Position numbers and translations under genes: made by a program | In this document: positions 41,780 through 51,302 of the stretch, piece after piece | Position numbering within the stretch: the stretch's first letter is position 1 | How the letters are laid out: every line of letters starts with the position of its first letter | NCBI RefSeq assembly: GCF_001687325.1 | Contig: NZ_LZRD01000015.1 | Coordinates: forward strand, 62,001 to 126,000 | Length of the DNA stretch: 64,000 nucleotides | Reading direction: 5' to 3' | Origin: Streptomyces sp. PTY087I2 | GTDB taxonomy: Bacteria > Actinomycetota > Actinomycetes > Streptomycetales > Streptomycetaceae | Notes under the pieces: generated by a model | Databases searched by the model: none | What the model saw: the letters and a program-made list of their open reading frames with translations, nothing else | What the model was told of the DNA's origin: nothing

Positions 41780-42490
41780 GTGCGCGGGATCCACTGCTTT
41801 CCGGTTCTGCCGTCGTACACCCTCACCCACCAATGGCTGCGCGAGCTCGCCCGGTTCGGCAGTCGGGGCGGGCTCGTGGCAGTCCACGTGCGACTCGACG
41901 ACGCCGAGGACGTGCTGGTCGGGCGCTACACCGATCGGGATCGCGGGGCCCGGACCGCCGTCTCGGCGGCGGAGTCGGTACGACGGATCGCGGCACTGGA
42001 GGACCCCCGGGGCTGGGAGGTGTTCGTCCCCCGGGCGATCCGGCCGCGCGAGGTGCACCGGATCCGCACCGCACCGCAGGTCGCGGGCTGGCGGTACCTG
42101 CCGGACGCACACGGTGTGCGCCCCTGCACCTGTTTCGGGTGCCGCGTGCGCGGCGGGTACGGGGCACGGCGCCTGCGCGAGCGGTTGCCGCATCCGCTGG
42201 ACGGTCCGCCGCCACCCGTCAAGGTGCTGCTCGCCCGGGTCGAAGCCGGTGACCCCGGGGACCCGGCCGTGCTGAGGGAGGCGCTGCACTGGTTCGGCAT
42301 GCGTCGGCGCGGCCCGGTCGACCGGTTGAAGGGCCTCGCGTCTCACCCCGATCCGGGGGTGCGGGAGGAGTTGGTGTGGGCGGTCGCCCGCTGGTCCACT
42401 CCAGGCGTCACCGAACTGCTGGACGGCCTGGCCGACGACCCGCACCCAGATGTCCGGGAGGCGGTGGAAGCGGTCCGCGATCCGGAATGA
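41780..42490 (+). CDS. HEAT-repeat-containing hypothetical protein
   Basis: 236 residues starting GTG (MRGIHCFPVLPSYTLTHQWL). N-terminal beta-rich part of unknown fold (VHVRLDDAEDVLVGRYTDRD), a CTCFGCRVRG cysteine cluster mid-protein, and C-terminal HEAT-like helices (HPDPGVREELVWAVARWS; ADDPHPDVREAVEAV). Similar HEAT-repeat proteins with this N terminus occur in streptomycetes; no function is assigned. No partner gene in the neighbourhood is evident. Confidence 0.75.
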   Translation: MRGIHCFPVLPSYTLTHQWLRELARFGSRGGLVAVHVRLDDAEDVLVGRYTDRDRGARTAVSAAESVRRIAALEDPRGWEVFVPRAIRPREVHRIRTAPQVAGWRYLPDAHGVRPCTCFGCRVRGGYGARRLRERLPHPLDGPPPPVKVLLARVEAGDPGDPAVLREALHWFGMRRRGPVDRLKGLASHPDPGVREELVWAVARWSTPGVTELLDGLADDPHPDVREAVEAVRDPE

Positions 42491-42509
42491 CCACGAGGCG
42501 CTCTGCCGC

Positions 42510-42819
42510 TCAGCCTCCGGGCCCCATCGGGTAGGCGTACACGATGTACTGCGGGCGCGCCACGCCCGCGACGAGGAAGAGCAGCGGGAGTGCCGGCCAC
42601 CAACGGCCGAGAGTTCGGCGCGACACGGGGAACGCCGTGAGCAGCGCTGTGAGCGCGCCCGACACGATCAGCGGCCAGGACGCCAACTCGATACCGGTCA
42701 GGGTGTTTTCGTCCCAGATTCCTTGCGGCGGAATCAGCAGGGACCCGTACGCGAGGTAGGCGTTGAACAGGTTGGCGAGGACGAGGCCACACCCCGGGGT
42801 CCTCGGAGCGGACCGGTCA
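42510..42819 (-). pseudogene. 5'-truncated membrane protein gene
   Basis: Reading back from the TGA at 42512-42510, the frame encodes hydrophobic segments (GLVLANLFNAYLAYGSLLIP; LIVSGALTALLTAF; PLLFLVAGVARPQYIVYAYP) up to a stop near 42822. No ATG/GTG/TTG lies between that stop and the first helix, so the 5' part is missing. The stretch 42820-42986 upstream of the kinase gene holds nothing I can identify. Confidence 0.6.
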
Positions 42820-42986
42820 CTTCAAGGCGCTCCTCGCGTCGTCCGGGTTCCTGTCCAAGCCGCGGCAGGAGGACCGCGGCCGTCGGCCCGCCGCCGTGGG
42901 CCGGAGCAAGGTCATCCTGCCAGGAGGGGCGGTGCGGTGCGGTCCTCTCCGCCGGACATGGCCGACCCGTCGACGTACCCGGCAAG

Positions 42987-43643
42987 ATGGAGCCCGTGCC
43001 CAAGAGATCACCGGACCGTACCGGCGGCGGCCCCCGCCCCGAGGACCTCGCCCCGCCGATCCGGATTCCTGCCGGGCTCGTCGTCCTTGTCGGGCCGCCC
43101 GCCTCCGGCAAGACGAGCTTTGTCCGGGCGGTGGTCGAGCGGCGGCAGGTCGACGCCGAGGCCGTGGTGTCCAGCGACGGGATTCGTACGGAGCTGTTCG
43201 GTGCCGTGTCCGAGCCGGCGGACCCCGATACGGCCGACGCGGTCGACGCGCGGATCTTCGAAGAGCGTGACCGCCGGATCGTCGCCCGGCTCGCCGCCGG
43301 GTCCAGCGTGATCGCCGAGTCGACGAACGTCACGCCCCAGGCACGGGAACGGCTCATCGCCCTCGCCCGGCGCTTCGACGCCCCAGTGACCGTCCTGCGA
43401 TTCGCTCCGGATGTCGCCGATCTTCTCCAGCAGTACGCCGAGCGGGGCCGCGCGGATCTCACGGCCGCGGACGTTCGCGCCTACGCGGGCGTGATGAGCC
43501 GTGACGCCGGTGTTGACCAGCTCCGGTCCGAGGGGGCGGCCGCCGTCCACGATGTGCCGGGACGCCGCCAGTCGGTCACGCCCGCCGAAGCCGCCGCACG
43601 CTTCACCTTCGGCCAGGTTCTGCCCGGCTACCACCTGACCTGA
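42987..43643 (+). CDS. P-loop kinase (AAA/polynucleotide kinase-like)
   Basis: 218 residues with an N-terminal Walker A GPPASGKTS near residue 38, SSDGIRTELFGA (substrate loop), and ESTNVTPQARERLIALARRF, resembling the T4 polynucleotide kinase / zeta-toxin type P-loop kinases. ATG 42987 (MEPVPKRS) or GTG 42996 could start it. No antitoxin-like partner is adjacent, so a toxin role is not supported. It overlaps the 3' end of the convergent gene by 16 bases. Confidence 0.75.
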   Translation: MEPVPKRSPDRTGGGPRPEDLAPPIRIPAGLVVLVGPPASGKTSFVRAVVERRQVDAEAVVSSDGIRTELFGAVSEPADPDTADAVDARIFEERDRRIVARLAAGSSVIAESTNVTPQARERLIALARRFDAPVTVLRFAPDVADLLQQYAERGRADLTAADVRAYAGVMSRDAGVDQLRSEGAAAVHDVPGRRQSVTPAEAAARFTFGQVLPGYHLT

Positions 43644-44029
43644 TGGAACTCCATCGTGCCGAAGGTCGTGAAGTCCATCGCGTAGCTCCACAGCGCGTAC
43701 CGCCGCTGATCGGTACTCCGGTAAGTCTTGCCGAAACCGTTGTCGAGAATCTCGTTCCAGCCGTCGCCCTGCCCGTAGTGCGCGAACAGCCGGTCGTTGC
43801 GCCGCGCCGCGTCCTCTCCGGACTCTGCCGGGGTCTGGTAGATCACCTCATGGAGCCGGCCGCGCCAGAGAGTGAGCAGCAGACGGCCGCCGTCGACCGC
43901 GTAGACGTCCACGACCGCGTCGGGAGCCTTCTCGTGCGGGACTGACGACTCGAGTTCGCCGGGGGCCCGCACCTCGTCGGCGGCGCACAGCAACTCCAGC
44001 AACGGCAGGTCATCGGTGTGCTGGTCCAT
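43628..44029 (-). CDS. Hypothetical protein (SUKH/immunity-like size)
   Basis: 133 residues from ATG 44029 (MDQHTDDLPLLELLCAADEV); an ATG at 44038 adds three. The middle is beta-rich (VVDVYAVDGGRLLLTLWRGR, HEVIYQTPAESGEDA) and the C terminus is aromatic (RRYALWSYAMDFTTFGTMEF). I do not recognise the family; the size and mixed fold are those of many immunity or effector-binding proteins, which is only a hint. Confidence 0.6.
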   Translation of the reverse strand: MDQHTDDLPLLELLCAADEVRAPGELESSVPHEKAPDAVVDVYAVDGGRLLLTLWRGRLHEVIYQTPAESGEDAARRNDRLFAHYGQGDGWNEILDNGFGKTYRSTDQRRYALWSYAMDFTTFGTMEFHQVRW

Positions 44030-44060
44030 GAGGGGCACCCTAGGCCGTGTACGTACAGCG

Positions 44061-44098
44061 CCGGGGCCGGGGCCCGCCGTGCTTGCGGCCGGCCCCGG
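44061..44098 (-). terminator. Possible hairpin after the secreted protein gene
   Basis: CCGGGGCCGG (44061-44070) pairs with CCGGCCCCGG (44089-44098), 10 bp with an 18-nt loop, 17 bases beyond the stop of the minus-strand secreted-protein gene at 44115. Confidence 0.5.
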
Positions 44099-44114
44099 AC
44101 CCGACGCCGCGACC

Positions 44115-44879
44115 TCACTTCACCACGACGTTGTCCCCGGACGACTTCGACGCCCCGGTGGTCGTGTTGCCGTAGTACACCCAGCGCCACGTACCCGTCT
44201 TGGACGCCTTCACGGTCGTCCTGAGCTTGCCCGAGCCGTCCGCGTACACCTTCTTCACCGTGCTGTACGAGGCGGAGCCGGAAGGCTTGAACTGCAAGCT
44301 CACATGGCGGCCTCCGTAGGCCGCGTACTTCCGGGTCTGCCAGTCGGCCCGCGTGACCTTCCCCGTCACGGTGATGGTCTTGCCCTTGGCCACCGGTTCG
44401 GGCGCGGCGTTGACGGTCAGGCGGGAGTTGCGCTTGACGTACACCGCCATGCCCTTGTCGTCGACGTCACCGCTGCCGTCCTTGAAGCGCACCTCGGCCC
44501 CGACCCTCCAGGCCCCGGCCTCGCTGTTGCGCATGTCCCACACGCTCGGGTCGAAGTACATCGTCTCGTTGATGTCGCAGACGCCGACCCGGTTGGGGCA
44601 GTCGCTCGTCTCGATCGAGTGCCACAGCACGTCCTTGCCCTTATTGCGGTGGAGGAACACCAGCCCCGGCTGCTTCCACTGCTTCGTGGTCGTCATCCGG
44701 AAGGACGCGGGCACCGCGACCTCCTTCGTCGTCCCGATCACGATCGGCTTGCCGCTGTTCACCTGGATACGGCTGAACGAGGCCCCGCCCTCGGCCGCCC
44801 CGGCCGGCACCGCGGCCACTGCTGTGAACACCGCCGCCGCACCACCGGCCACGACGACTCTCCAGACCTGCTTCCCCAC
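44115..44879 (-). CDS. Secreted protein of unknown function
   Basis: 254 residues when started at GTG 44879 (MGKQVWRVVVAGGAAAVFTA), which gives a clean Sec signal peptide ending PAGAAEGG; the open frame continues upstream without need. The mature part is beta-rich with two cysteines (SDCPNRVGVCDIN) and a C-terminal Ig-like module (GKTITVTGKVTRADW, LQFKPSGSASYSTVKKVYA, TVKASKTGTWRWVYYGNTTT), as in many Streptomyces exported proteins. Likely extracellular; role unknown. Confidence 0.75.
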   Translation of the reverse strand: MGKQVWRVVVAGGAAAVFTAVAAVPAGAAEGGASFSRIQVNSGKPIVIGTTKEVAVPASFRMTTTKQWKQPGLVFLHRNKGKDVLWHSIETSDCPNRVGVCDINETMYFDPSVWDMRNSEAGAWRVGAEVRFKDGSGDVDDKGMAVYVKRNSRLTVNAAPEPVAKGKTITVTGKVTRADWQTRKYAAYGGRHVSLQFKPSGSASYSTVKKVYADGSGKLRTTVKASKTGTWRWVYYGNTTTGASKSSGDNVVVK

Positions 44880-45070
44880 CTGATCCCCGATCCCTGTTCT
44901 CTGTTCTCTGTTTTCTTTCCTGTACGGAAAGGCGCCGGAGCTCATGCCCCAGCGCCTTACAGACACCCGGCGTCCATCCAGGGTTGTACGTTCGCGCGTG
45001 GTCACGGGCTACTCTCGTCCCGATCGTCTGACGATGACGATGACGTTGACGACCGAGGCGGGGGCGGACT

Positions 45071-45871
45071 GTGCGGGCGACCACGGTGACGGCGGGCGGT
45101 GACCGGATCCGCTGGGTGGAGCTGCCGGGGGAGGAGCCGGCCCGTGTCTACGTACACGGTCTGGGGGCCACGTCGCCCGCCTACTTCACCGAGGTCGCGG
45201 TGCACCCGCTGCTGGCCGGACGCCGTTCGCTGCTCATCGATCTGCTGGGGCACGGGCTGAGCGACCGGCCGACGGACTTCGACTACACCCTCGCATCGCA
45301 CGCCGACGCCCTCGCCAGGGCCCTGGAGCCGGCGGGTGTCAGCGACGCCGAGGTGATCGCGCACAGCATGGGCGGCTCGGTGGCCATCGTTCTCGCCGCC
45401 CGCCACCCCCACCTGGTCTCCCGGCTGGTCCTGGTCGACGCCAACCTCGATCCGCTCACGCCCACACCCGGGGCGGGCGGCAGCAGCGGCATCGCCGCGT
45501 ACGGGGAGAAGGAGTTCCTGGCCGGCGGCTGGGAAGAGGTACGGGACCGGGTGGGGCCCGGCTGGTGGTCCACCATGCGCCTCACCGGCCGCGAGGCCCT
45601 GCACCGTACGGCCACCCATCTCGTCCGGGGGACCGTCCCCACCATGCGCGAACTGCTGGTGGAGCTGAAGATTCCCCGTACCTATCTGCTGCCCGAGGCG
45701 GACGGGCCGCTCCCGGGCGCCGAGGCGCTCGCCCGGGCCGGGGTGTCCGTCGTCCCCGTCCCGGACTGCGGCCACAACATCATGCTGGACAACCCTGAGG
45801 CCTTCGTACGCGTCACGGCGGCGGCGCTCGCGGACCGGGGCGACCTGGGCGGGGAGCCGGAAGGCAACTGA
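45071..45871 (+). CDS. Alpha/beta hydrolase
   Basis: 266 residues with a full canonical triad: oxyanion motif YVHGLGATSPAYF, nucleophile in AHSMGGSVAI (G-x-S-x-G type, H-S-M-G-G), acid in LLPEADGPLPG, and His in DCGHNIMLDNPEAF. Typical of soluble esterases, lactonases or hydrolases of small molecules; substrate cannot be read. GTG 45071 is the start. It is divergent from the secreted-protein gene, which lies 190 bases away. Confidence 0.82.
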   Translation: MRATTVTAGGDRIRWVELPGEEPARVYVHGLGATSPAYFTEVAVHPLLAGRRSLLIDLLGHGLSDRPTDFDYTLASHADALARALEPAGVSDAEVIAHSMGGSVAIVLAARHPHLVSRLVLVDANLDPLTPTPGAGGSSGIAAYGEKEFLAGGWEEVRDRVGPGWWSTMRLTGREALHRTATHLVRGTVPTMRELLVELKIPRTYLLPEADGPLPGAEALARAGVSVVPVPDCGHNIMLDNPEAFVRVTAAALADRGDLGGEPEGN

Positions 45872-46025
45872 AGCCCCGGGGTCTTCTGGGACGCAGTCGG
45901 CCCCGGGAACCTTCTCAGCGGGCTCATAGCTCATGGCGAGGCCGGACACGGGTTCGGCGGCGATGGTGGACAGCGGGGACGACGTACCCCGCTGTCCGGC
46001 ACCGCTGACGGAAGGCACGCACGCG

Positions 46026-47048
46026 ATGAGCAATCCGAAACCCGGCATGACGCCCGAAGGCCCCGCCTACGAAGGGCGTCCGCTGCCGCATCCGGAGGAA
46101 GAGGTCGTCGACCAGGGCCTGGGGTTCGACCTCGGCACCCTGCACTCGCGCCGAAGGGTCCTGGGCTTCCTCGGCGGGGTCGGCGGTATGGCCGCCCTGG
46201 CGGCGTGCGGCTCGGGCTCCACGTCCGCGAACCGCGCCTCGGCCTCCCCCTCCGCCTCCTCCTCCGCGTCGGCGGACTCCTCGCTGACGGAGATCCCCGA
46301 CGAGACCAACGGCCCCTACCCGGCGGACGGGACGAACGGCGTCAACGTCCTGGACAAGGACGGCATCGTCCGCCAGGACATCCGGTCCAGCTTCGGAGAC
46401 GCCGACGCCACGGCCCAGGGGATCCCGTTCACCTTCGAACTCACCGTGCTGGACATCGTCGAGGGCGGCGAGCCGATGGCCGGTGCGGCCGTCTACGCCT
46501 GGCAGTGCGACCGGGACGGCAAGTACTCGCTGTACTCCGAAGGGGTCGAGAGCGAGAACTATCTGCGCGGCGTACAAGTGGCGGACAGCCGGGGCCGGGT
46601 GAAGTTCGTCAGCGTCTTCCCCGCCTGCTACCCGGGCCGCTGGCCGCATGTGCACTTCGAGGTCTACCCCGACCTCGACTCCGTCACCGACTACGACAAA
46701 CGGCTGTCGACCTCACAGCTGGCGCTCCCCAAGAAGGCCTGCGACGCCGTCTTCGCCACGGCCGGTTACGAGGCTTCCGTCAACAACCTCGCCCAGCTCA
46801 CCCTCAAGACCGACAACGTCTTCGGGGACGACGGCGGCGTCCACCAGCTCGCCGCCACCACCGGATCCCCGAAGGCCGGCTACACGGCGACCCTCACCGT
46901 GCCCATCGACACCAGCACCGAACCCACCGGGGGCAACGCCCCGGGAGGAGGTCCGGAAGGCGGCCCGGAGGGCGGAAGCGGTGGAGGCCCGGAAGGCGGG
47001 AGTGGCGGAGGACCGGGCGGGCCGCCGCCCAGCGGGGCGCCCAGCTGA
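46026..47048 (+). CDS. Intradiol ring-cleavage dioxygenase-like lipoprotein
   Basis: 340 residues. Start ATG 46026 (MSNPKPGMTPEGP). A Tat-like signal with twin arginine (SRRRVLGFLGGVGGMAALAA) ends in a lipobox LAAC, so it is exported as a lipoprotein. The catalytic domain has NGPYPADG, GAAVYAWQCDRDGKYSLY and the iron-binding CYPGRWPHVHFEVY (Tyr/His/His ligands), typical of secreted intradiol dioxygenase-like proteins. The C terminus is a Gly/Pro/Glu repeat tail (GGGPEGGPEGGSGGG). Natural substrate unknown. Confidence 0.87.
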   Translation: MSNPKPGMTPEGPAYEGRPLPHPEEEVVDQGLGFDLGTLHSRRRVLGFLGGVGGMAALAACGSGSTSANRASASPSASSSASADSSLTEIPDETNGPYPADGTNGVNVLDKDGIVRQDIRSSFGDADATAQGIPFTFELTVLDIVEGGEPMAGAAVYAWQCDRDGKYSLYSEGVESENYLRGVQVADSRGRVKFVSVFPACYPGRWPHVHFEVYPDLDSVTDYDKRLSTSQLALPKKACDAVFATAGYEASVNNLAQLTLKTDNVFGDDGGVHQLAATTGSPKAGYTATLTVPIDTSTEPTGGNAPGGGPEGGPEGGSGGGPEGGSGGGPGGPPPSGAPS

Positions 47049-47165
47049 GCTCCTGGTCTCCCGAGCGCGCTGAGGACCTGAGGCCCGGACGTAACGCCAA
47101 CACGAGGAGACAGCACAAAGGCGAGGAGACACCTCTCCTCGCCACTCTCAACGTATAGCGCACAG

Positions 47166-47186
47166 GGGGTCTTGCCGCAAGGCCCC
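47166..47186. promoter_or_regulatory. Rifamycin-associated element (RAE)
   Basis: A 21-bp inverted repeat with perfect core CTTGCCGCAAG and flanking GGGG/CCCC. It closely resembles the RAE that sits upstream of rifamycin-inactivation genes in actinomycetes and makes them rifamycin-inducible. It lies 105 bases upstream of rph; TATAGC at 47154-47159 could be the -10 element. Confidence 0.8.
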
Positions 47187-47291
47187 GGGGCGGGCGCAGA
47201 ATGTCCGCCTATGCCACAGCCTGCGGAAGACACCTGGAATGACGACGTGCGCGACAAGAGGTTCGACGAGGGACGCGAAGGGGGCGGCGGC

Positions 47292-49952
47292 GTGAGCGGG
47301 CCGTACGTGCTCGGTCTCGGCGAGGTCGACGAGGATCGGGCCGGGCTCGTCGGCGGGAAGGCGGCCCATCTCGGTGCGCTCTCCCGGATCGACGGTGCCC
47401 GGGTACCGGACGGCTTCTGCGTGACGACGGACGCCTTCCGGCGGGTCGTGGCACGGGCTCCGGAAGTCGGCGCGCTGCTCGACCGGCTGGCGGGCGCGGA
47501 CCCGGACGACCGGCAGGCGGTCCGGGCGATCAGCGCGGAGGTCCGGCGGGCCGTCGAGGAGGCGGGGATCCCCGACGACCTCGCGGCCGGGATCACCGGG
47601 GCGGTCGCCCGGTCCGGCGAGGGGGCCGCGTACGCCGTACGGTCCAGCGCCACGGCGGAGGACCTGCCGACGGCCTCGTTCGCCGGGCAGCAGGACTCGT
47701 ACCTGAACGTCGTGGGGCCCGAGGCGGTTCTCCGGCACATCGGCCGGTGCTGGGCCTCGCTGTTCACCGAGCGGGCGGTCATCTACCGGCGGCGCAACGG
47801 CATCGACGACCGTACGGTCCACATGGCCGTGGTCGTCCAGCGCATGGTCTTCCCGGACGCGTCCGGGGTCCTGTTCACCGCCGACCCGGTCACGGGCGAC
47901 CGGCGGACCGCCACCGTGGACGCCGGGTTCGGGCTCGGCGAGGCGCTGGTCTCCGGGCTGCTGAACCCGGACGTCTTCACCGTGCGGGACGGCGAGGTCG
48001 TCGCCAGGACGATCGCCGTCAAGGAGCGCGCCGTTCATGCCCTGCCGGGCGGCGGTACGCGCGAGGTGACGGTCGGACCGGAGCAGCGGGAGCGACCGGC
48101 GCTGACCGATGCGCAGGTGGTGGAACTCGTACGGCTCGGGCGGCGGATCGAGGCCCGCTTCGGGTCTCCGCAGGACATCGAGTGGTGCCTGACCGACGAC
48201 GGATTCCGGATCGTGCAGAGCCGCCCGATCACGACGCTGTTCCCCGTCCCCGTGCCCCTTCCGGAGGCTGCCGAGGGCGGCCGGACCCCGAGCGTCTACG
48301 TCTCCGTGGGCCATCAGCAGATGATGACCGACGCCATGAAGCCGCTGGGCTGGTCCATGTGGCAGCGCACCGCGATGGTGCCGATGCACGAGGCCGGCGG
48401 GCGGCTGTTCGTCGACGTGACTCCGCGGCTCGCCTCGCCCGCGTCCCGGGCCGCTCTCCTGGACGTCATGGGGAAGGGCGACCCGCTGGTCCGGGACGCT
48501 CTGGAAACGGTCCTGGAGCGGGGCGAGTTCGGTGCACCGGCTCCGGACGCGGGCCCCATGGGCTCCGCGGGCCCCGTCGGCCCTCCGGCGGGCGGCGCAC
48601 CCGAGGCGGCGGTGACCGAGGCCTCGGTGACCGAGGCCGATCCGGCCGTCGTCGCGGAGCTGGTCGAACGCAGTGAGACGTCCCTCGCCGCCCTGGAACG
48701 CGACATCCGGACGAAGAGCGGACCGGCACTGTTCGACTTCCTGGCGGAGGCCTTCGACGAGCACAAGCGCGTGCTCAGCGACCCGTTGAGCATCCGGGCG
48801 ATCATGGCGGGGATGGAGGCCACGTGGTGGCTCAACGACAAGCTGGGGGAGTGGCTGGGCGAGAAGAACGCGGCGGACACGCTCACGCTCTCCGCCCCCG
48901 GCAACATCACGTCCGAGATGGGTCTCGACCTGCTCGACGTGGCGGACGCGATCCGGCCGCACCCTGAGGTGGTGGCGTTCCTGAACGACGTGGACGTACA
49001 GGACGACGACTTCCTGGACGAGCTCGTGAAACTCCCCGGCGGCTCCGGGGCGCGCGAAGCCATCGAGACGTACCTCGCCCGCTACGGCATGCGCTGCGTC
49101 GGCGAGATCGACATCACGCGGCCCCGGTGGAGCGAGCGCCCCGCCACGCTGGTCCCGCTGATCCTCGACAACGTACGGAACTTCGGGCCCGGCGCCGCCG
49201 AACGCCGCTTCGAGCAGGGCCGGAAGAAGGCGTTCCAGGCCGAGCGGGATGTGCTGTCCCGGCTGCGGGTCCTGCCGGACGGGGAGCGGAAGGCCGACGA
49301 GACGAAGCGGATGATCGACCAGGTACGGGCGTTCGCCGGATACCGGGAGTACCCGAAGTACGGGATCGTCTGCCGCTATCTCCTCTACAAGCAGGCCCTG
49401 TTGGCGGAGGCCGGGCGGCTCGTGCGGGACGGTGTGCTCGCCGAGCCGGAGGACGTCCACTACCTCACCTTCCAGGAGCTGGAGGACGTCGTCCGTTCGC
49501 GCCGGGTCGACGACCGGGTCATCGCGCGGCGCAAGGAAGAGTTCCGGTCGTACGAGGCGCTCACCCCGCCCCGGGTGCTGACCTCCGACGGCGAGGCCGT
49601 CACCGGCGCGTACCGGCGAAACGACGTACCGGCGGGAGCCCTGGCCGGCCTCGCGGTCTCCACCGGGAGCGTCGAGGGGCGGGCGCGCGTCATCCTCGAC
49701 CTGGCCGACGCCGAGCTGGAGGAGGGCGACATCCTGGTCACGCGGTTCACCGACCCCAGCTGGTCCCCGCTGTTCCTCGGCGTCGCGGGGCTGGTGACGG
49801 AGGTGGGCGGCCTGATGACCCATGGCGCGGTGATCGCCCGCGAGTACGGCCTGCCCGCCGTCGTCGGCGTGGACCGGGCGACCCAGCTGATCCGGGACGG
49901 GCAGCGTATCCGCGTACACGGAACGGATGGGTACGTCGAGATCCTGAGCTGA
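47292..49952 (+). CDS. rph: Rifamycin phosphotransferase (rifampin-inactivating)
   Basis: Three-domain enzyme related to PEP synthase that phosphorylates rifamycins on the ansa bridge using ATP. Visible: ATP-binding domain (VGGKAAHLGALSRI, RSSATAEDLPTASFAGQQDS, GVLFTADPVTGDRRTATVDA), the central antibiotic-binding domain, and the C-terminal swivelling His domain with VTEVGGLMTHGAVIAREYGL (phospho-His). I chose GTG 47292 (MSGPYVLGLGEVDE), giving 886 residues, near the size of studied Rph; ATG 47211 and TTG 47172 are in frame upstream. The RAE immediately upstream strongly supports the assignment over PEP synthase. Confidence 0.92.
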   Translation: MSGPYVLGLGEVDEDRAGLVGGKAAHLGALSRIDGARVPDGFCVTTDAFRRVVARAPEVGALLDRLAGADPDDRQAVRAISAEVRRAVEEAGIPDDLAAGITGAVARSGEGAAYAVRSSATAEDLPTASFAGQQDSYLNVVGPEAVLRHIGRCWASLFTERAVIYRRRNGIDDRTVHMAVVVQRMVFPDASGVLFTADPVTGDRRTATVDAGFGLGEALVSGLLNPDVFTVRDGEVVARTIAVKERAVHALPGGGTREVTVGPEQRERPALTDAQVVELVRLGRRIEARFGSPQDIEWCLTDDGFRIVQSRPITTLFPVPVPLPEAAEGGRTPSVYVSVGHQQMMTDAMKPLGWSMWQRTAMVPMHEAGGRLFVDVTPRLASPASRAALLDVMGKGDPLVRDALETVLERGEFGAPAPDAGPMGSAGPVGPPAGGAPEAAVTEASVTEADPAVVAELVERSETSLAALERDIRTKSGPALFDFLAEAFDEHKRVLSDPLSIRAIMAGMEATWWLNDKLGEWLGEKNAADTLTLSAPGNITSEMGLDLLDVADAIRPHPEVVAFLNDVDVQDDDFLDELVKLPGGSGAREAIETYLARYGMRCVGEIDITRPRWSERPATLVPLILDNVRNFGPGAAERRFEQGRKKAFQAERDVLSRLRVLPDGERKADETKRMIDQVRAFAGYREYPKYGIVCRYLLYKQALLAEAGRLVRDGVLAEPEDVHYLTFQELEDVVRSRRVDDRVIARRKEEFRSYEALTPPRVLTSDGEAVTGAYRRNDVPAGALAGLAVSTGSVEGRARVILDLADAELEEGDILVTRFTDPSWSPLFLGVAGLVTEVGGLMTHGAVIAREYGLPAVVGVDRATQLIRDGQRIRVHGTDGYVEILS

Positions 49953-50165
49953 CGGGCCGGCCGGCTGACGGGAATGGTGCCCCCCGGCGGGGCCCTGGCC
50001 CTCCTCGGCATCGGCATCGGCATCGACGGGAACGCCAGGCACGAGGCACGAGGCACGAGGGGCGTTTGGGCTGCTCCCGGTGGGCGGGCAGACTGTGGGC
50101 GGTCTCCCCGTCCCCGCTCCCCGGCCCGGTGAAGGGCCCCGCTCCCCTCCTCGTCAGGAATCGCC

Positions 50166-51134
50166 GTGTCCCACACCTCCGCCGCCACCCCGGCGAGCAG
50201 TGCCGCCCCGCGCACCGACGCGCACCGCTTCAGCGCCGTCATCGGCCGCATAGCCGAGGAGATGGCCGCCCGCGACGACCACGGCGCCCCCGCCGACTAC
50301 ATACCGATGCTCGCGGGCGTCGACCCCCGGCGCTTCGGTATGGCCGTCGCGGAGCCGGACGGGACCGTGTACGGGGTCGGGGACTGGCGGCAGCCGTTCT
50401 CGACGCAGTCCATCTCCAAGGTGTTCGCCCTGGCCCTGGCGCTCTCCCTGGACGGCGAGCGGATCTGGCGGGGCGTGGGACGCGAGCCGTCGGGCAACCC
50501 CTTCAACTCGCTGGTGCAGCTGGAGTACGAGAACGGGATCCCCCGTAACCCGTTCATCAACGCGGGCGCGCTGGTGGTGACCGACCGGCTCCAGGCGCTG
50601 ACCGGGGACGCGGCCCGGCAGGTGCGGGAGCTGCTGCGTACGGAGAGCGGCAACCCCGCCATCGACTTCGTCCCGGAGGTCGCCGCGTCCGAGGCGGCCC
50701 ACGGTGACCGCAACGCCGCGCTGGCCCACTTCATGTCCTCCTACGGCAACATCACGCTCCCCGTCCCCGAACTGCTCGCCGCCTACTTCCGGCAGTGCTC
50801 GATCGAGGCATCGTGCGCGGATCTGGCTCTCTCGGCCGGGTTCCTCGCCCGGCGAGGAGTCCGGGCCGACGGGTCCGCGCTGCTGACCCGCAGCCAGGCG
50901 AAGCAGGTCAACGCGGTGATGCTCACCTGCGGGACGTACGACGCGGCAGGGGAGTTCGCCTACCGGGTGGGGCTGCCGGGCAAGAGCGGCGTCGGCGGCG
51001 GGATCATCGCCATCGTGCCCGGGGAGTGCACCCTGTGCGTGTGGAGCCCGGGGCTCGACCGGCGCGGCAACTCGGTGGCGGGCGTGGCGGCGCTCGACCG
51101 GTTCACCACGCTCACGGGCCTGTCCGTCTTCTGA
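50166..51134 (+). CDS. glsA: Glutaminase A
   Basis: Serine-dependent beta-lactamase-like glutaminase, glutamine to glutamate plus ammonia. The catalytic Ser-x-x-Lys is in FSTQSISKVF; SGNPFNSLVQLEYENGIPRN, INAGALVV, and the later PGKSGVGGGIIAIVPG complete the active site. 322 residues, normal. GTG 50166 is used. It is single and follows the rph gene by 213 bases; that gap contains short direct repeats (GAGGCAC and GGCATC units near 50008-50060) but no gene. Confidence 0.94.
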   Translation: MSHTSAATPASSAAPRTDAHRFSAVIGRIAEEMAARDDHGAPADYIPMLAGVDPRRFGMAVAEPDGTVYGVGDWRQPFSTQSISKVFALALALSLDGERIWRGVGREPSGNPFNSLVQLEYENGIPRNPFINAGALVVTDRLQALTGDAARQVRELLRTESGNPAIDFVPEVAASEAAHGDRNAALAHFMSSYGNITLPVPELLAAYFRQCSIEASCADLALSAGFLARRGVRADGSALLTRSQAKQVNAVMLTCGTYDAAGEFAYRVGLPGKSGVGGGIIAIVPGECTLCVWSPGLDRRGNSVAGVAALDRFTTLTGLSVF

Positions 51135-51302
51135 AGCGGCCTCAGTGGCCTCAGCGGCCTCCGACGAAGGCTCCGGCGCGGGGTCATGCGTACCGCGCCG
51201 AATCGGTGGAACCGCCCCCACGCCCAGCGGAATGACCATAAAGTCGCTCTGCCACGCCCATCTGCGTGGTTTCACCGAAAGAATCCTCCATGGAGGCATT
51301 TG

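Noticed and set aside
42987..43643. Zeta-toxin assignment for the P-loop kinase
   Set aside because: No epsilon-type antitoxin gene is adjacent; the sequence fits general polynucleotide-kinase-like proteins as well.
47292..49952. PEP synthase assignment
   Set aside because: Domain order, length and the rifamycin-associated element upstream fit rifamycin phosphotransferase.
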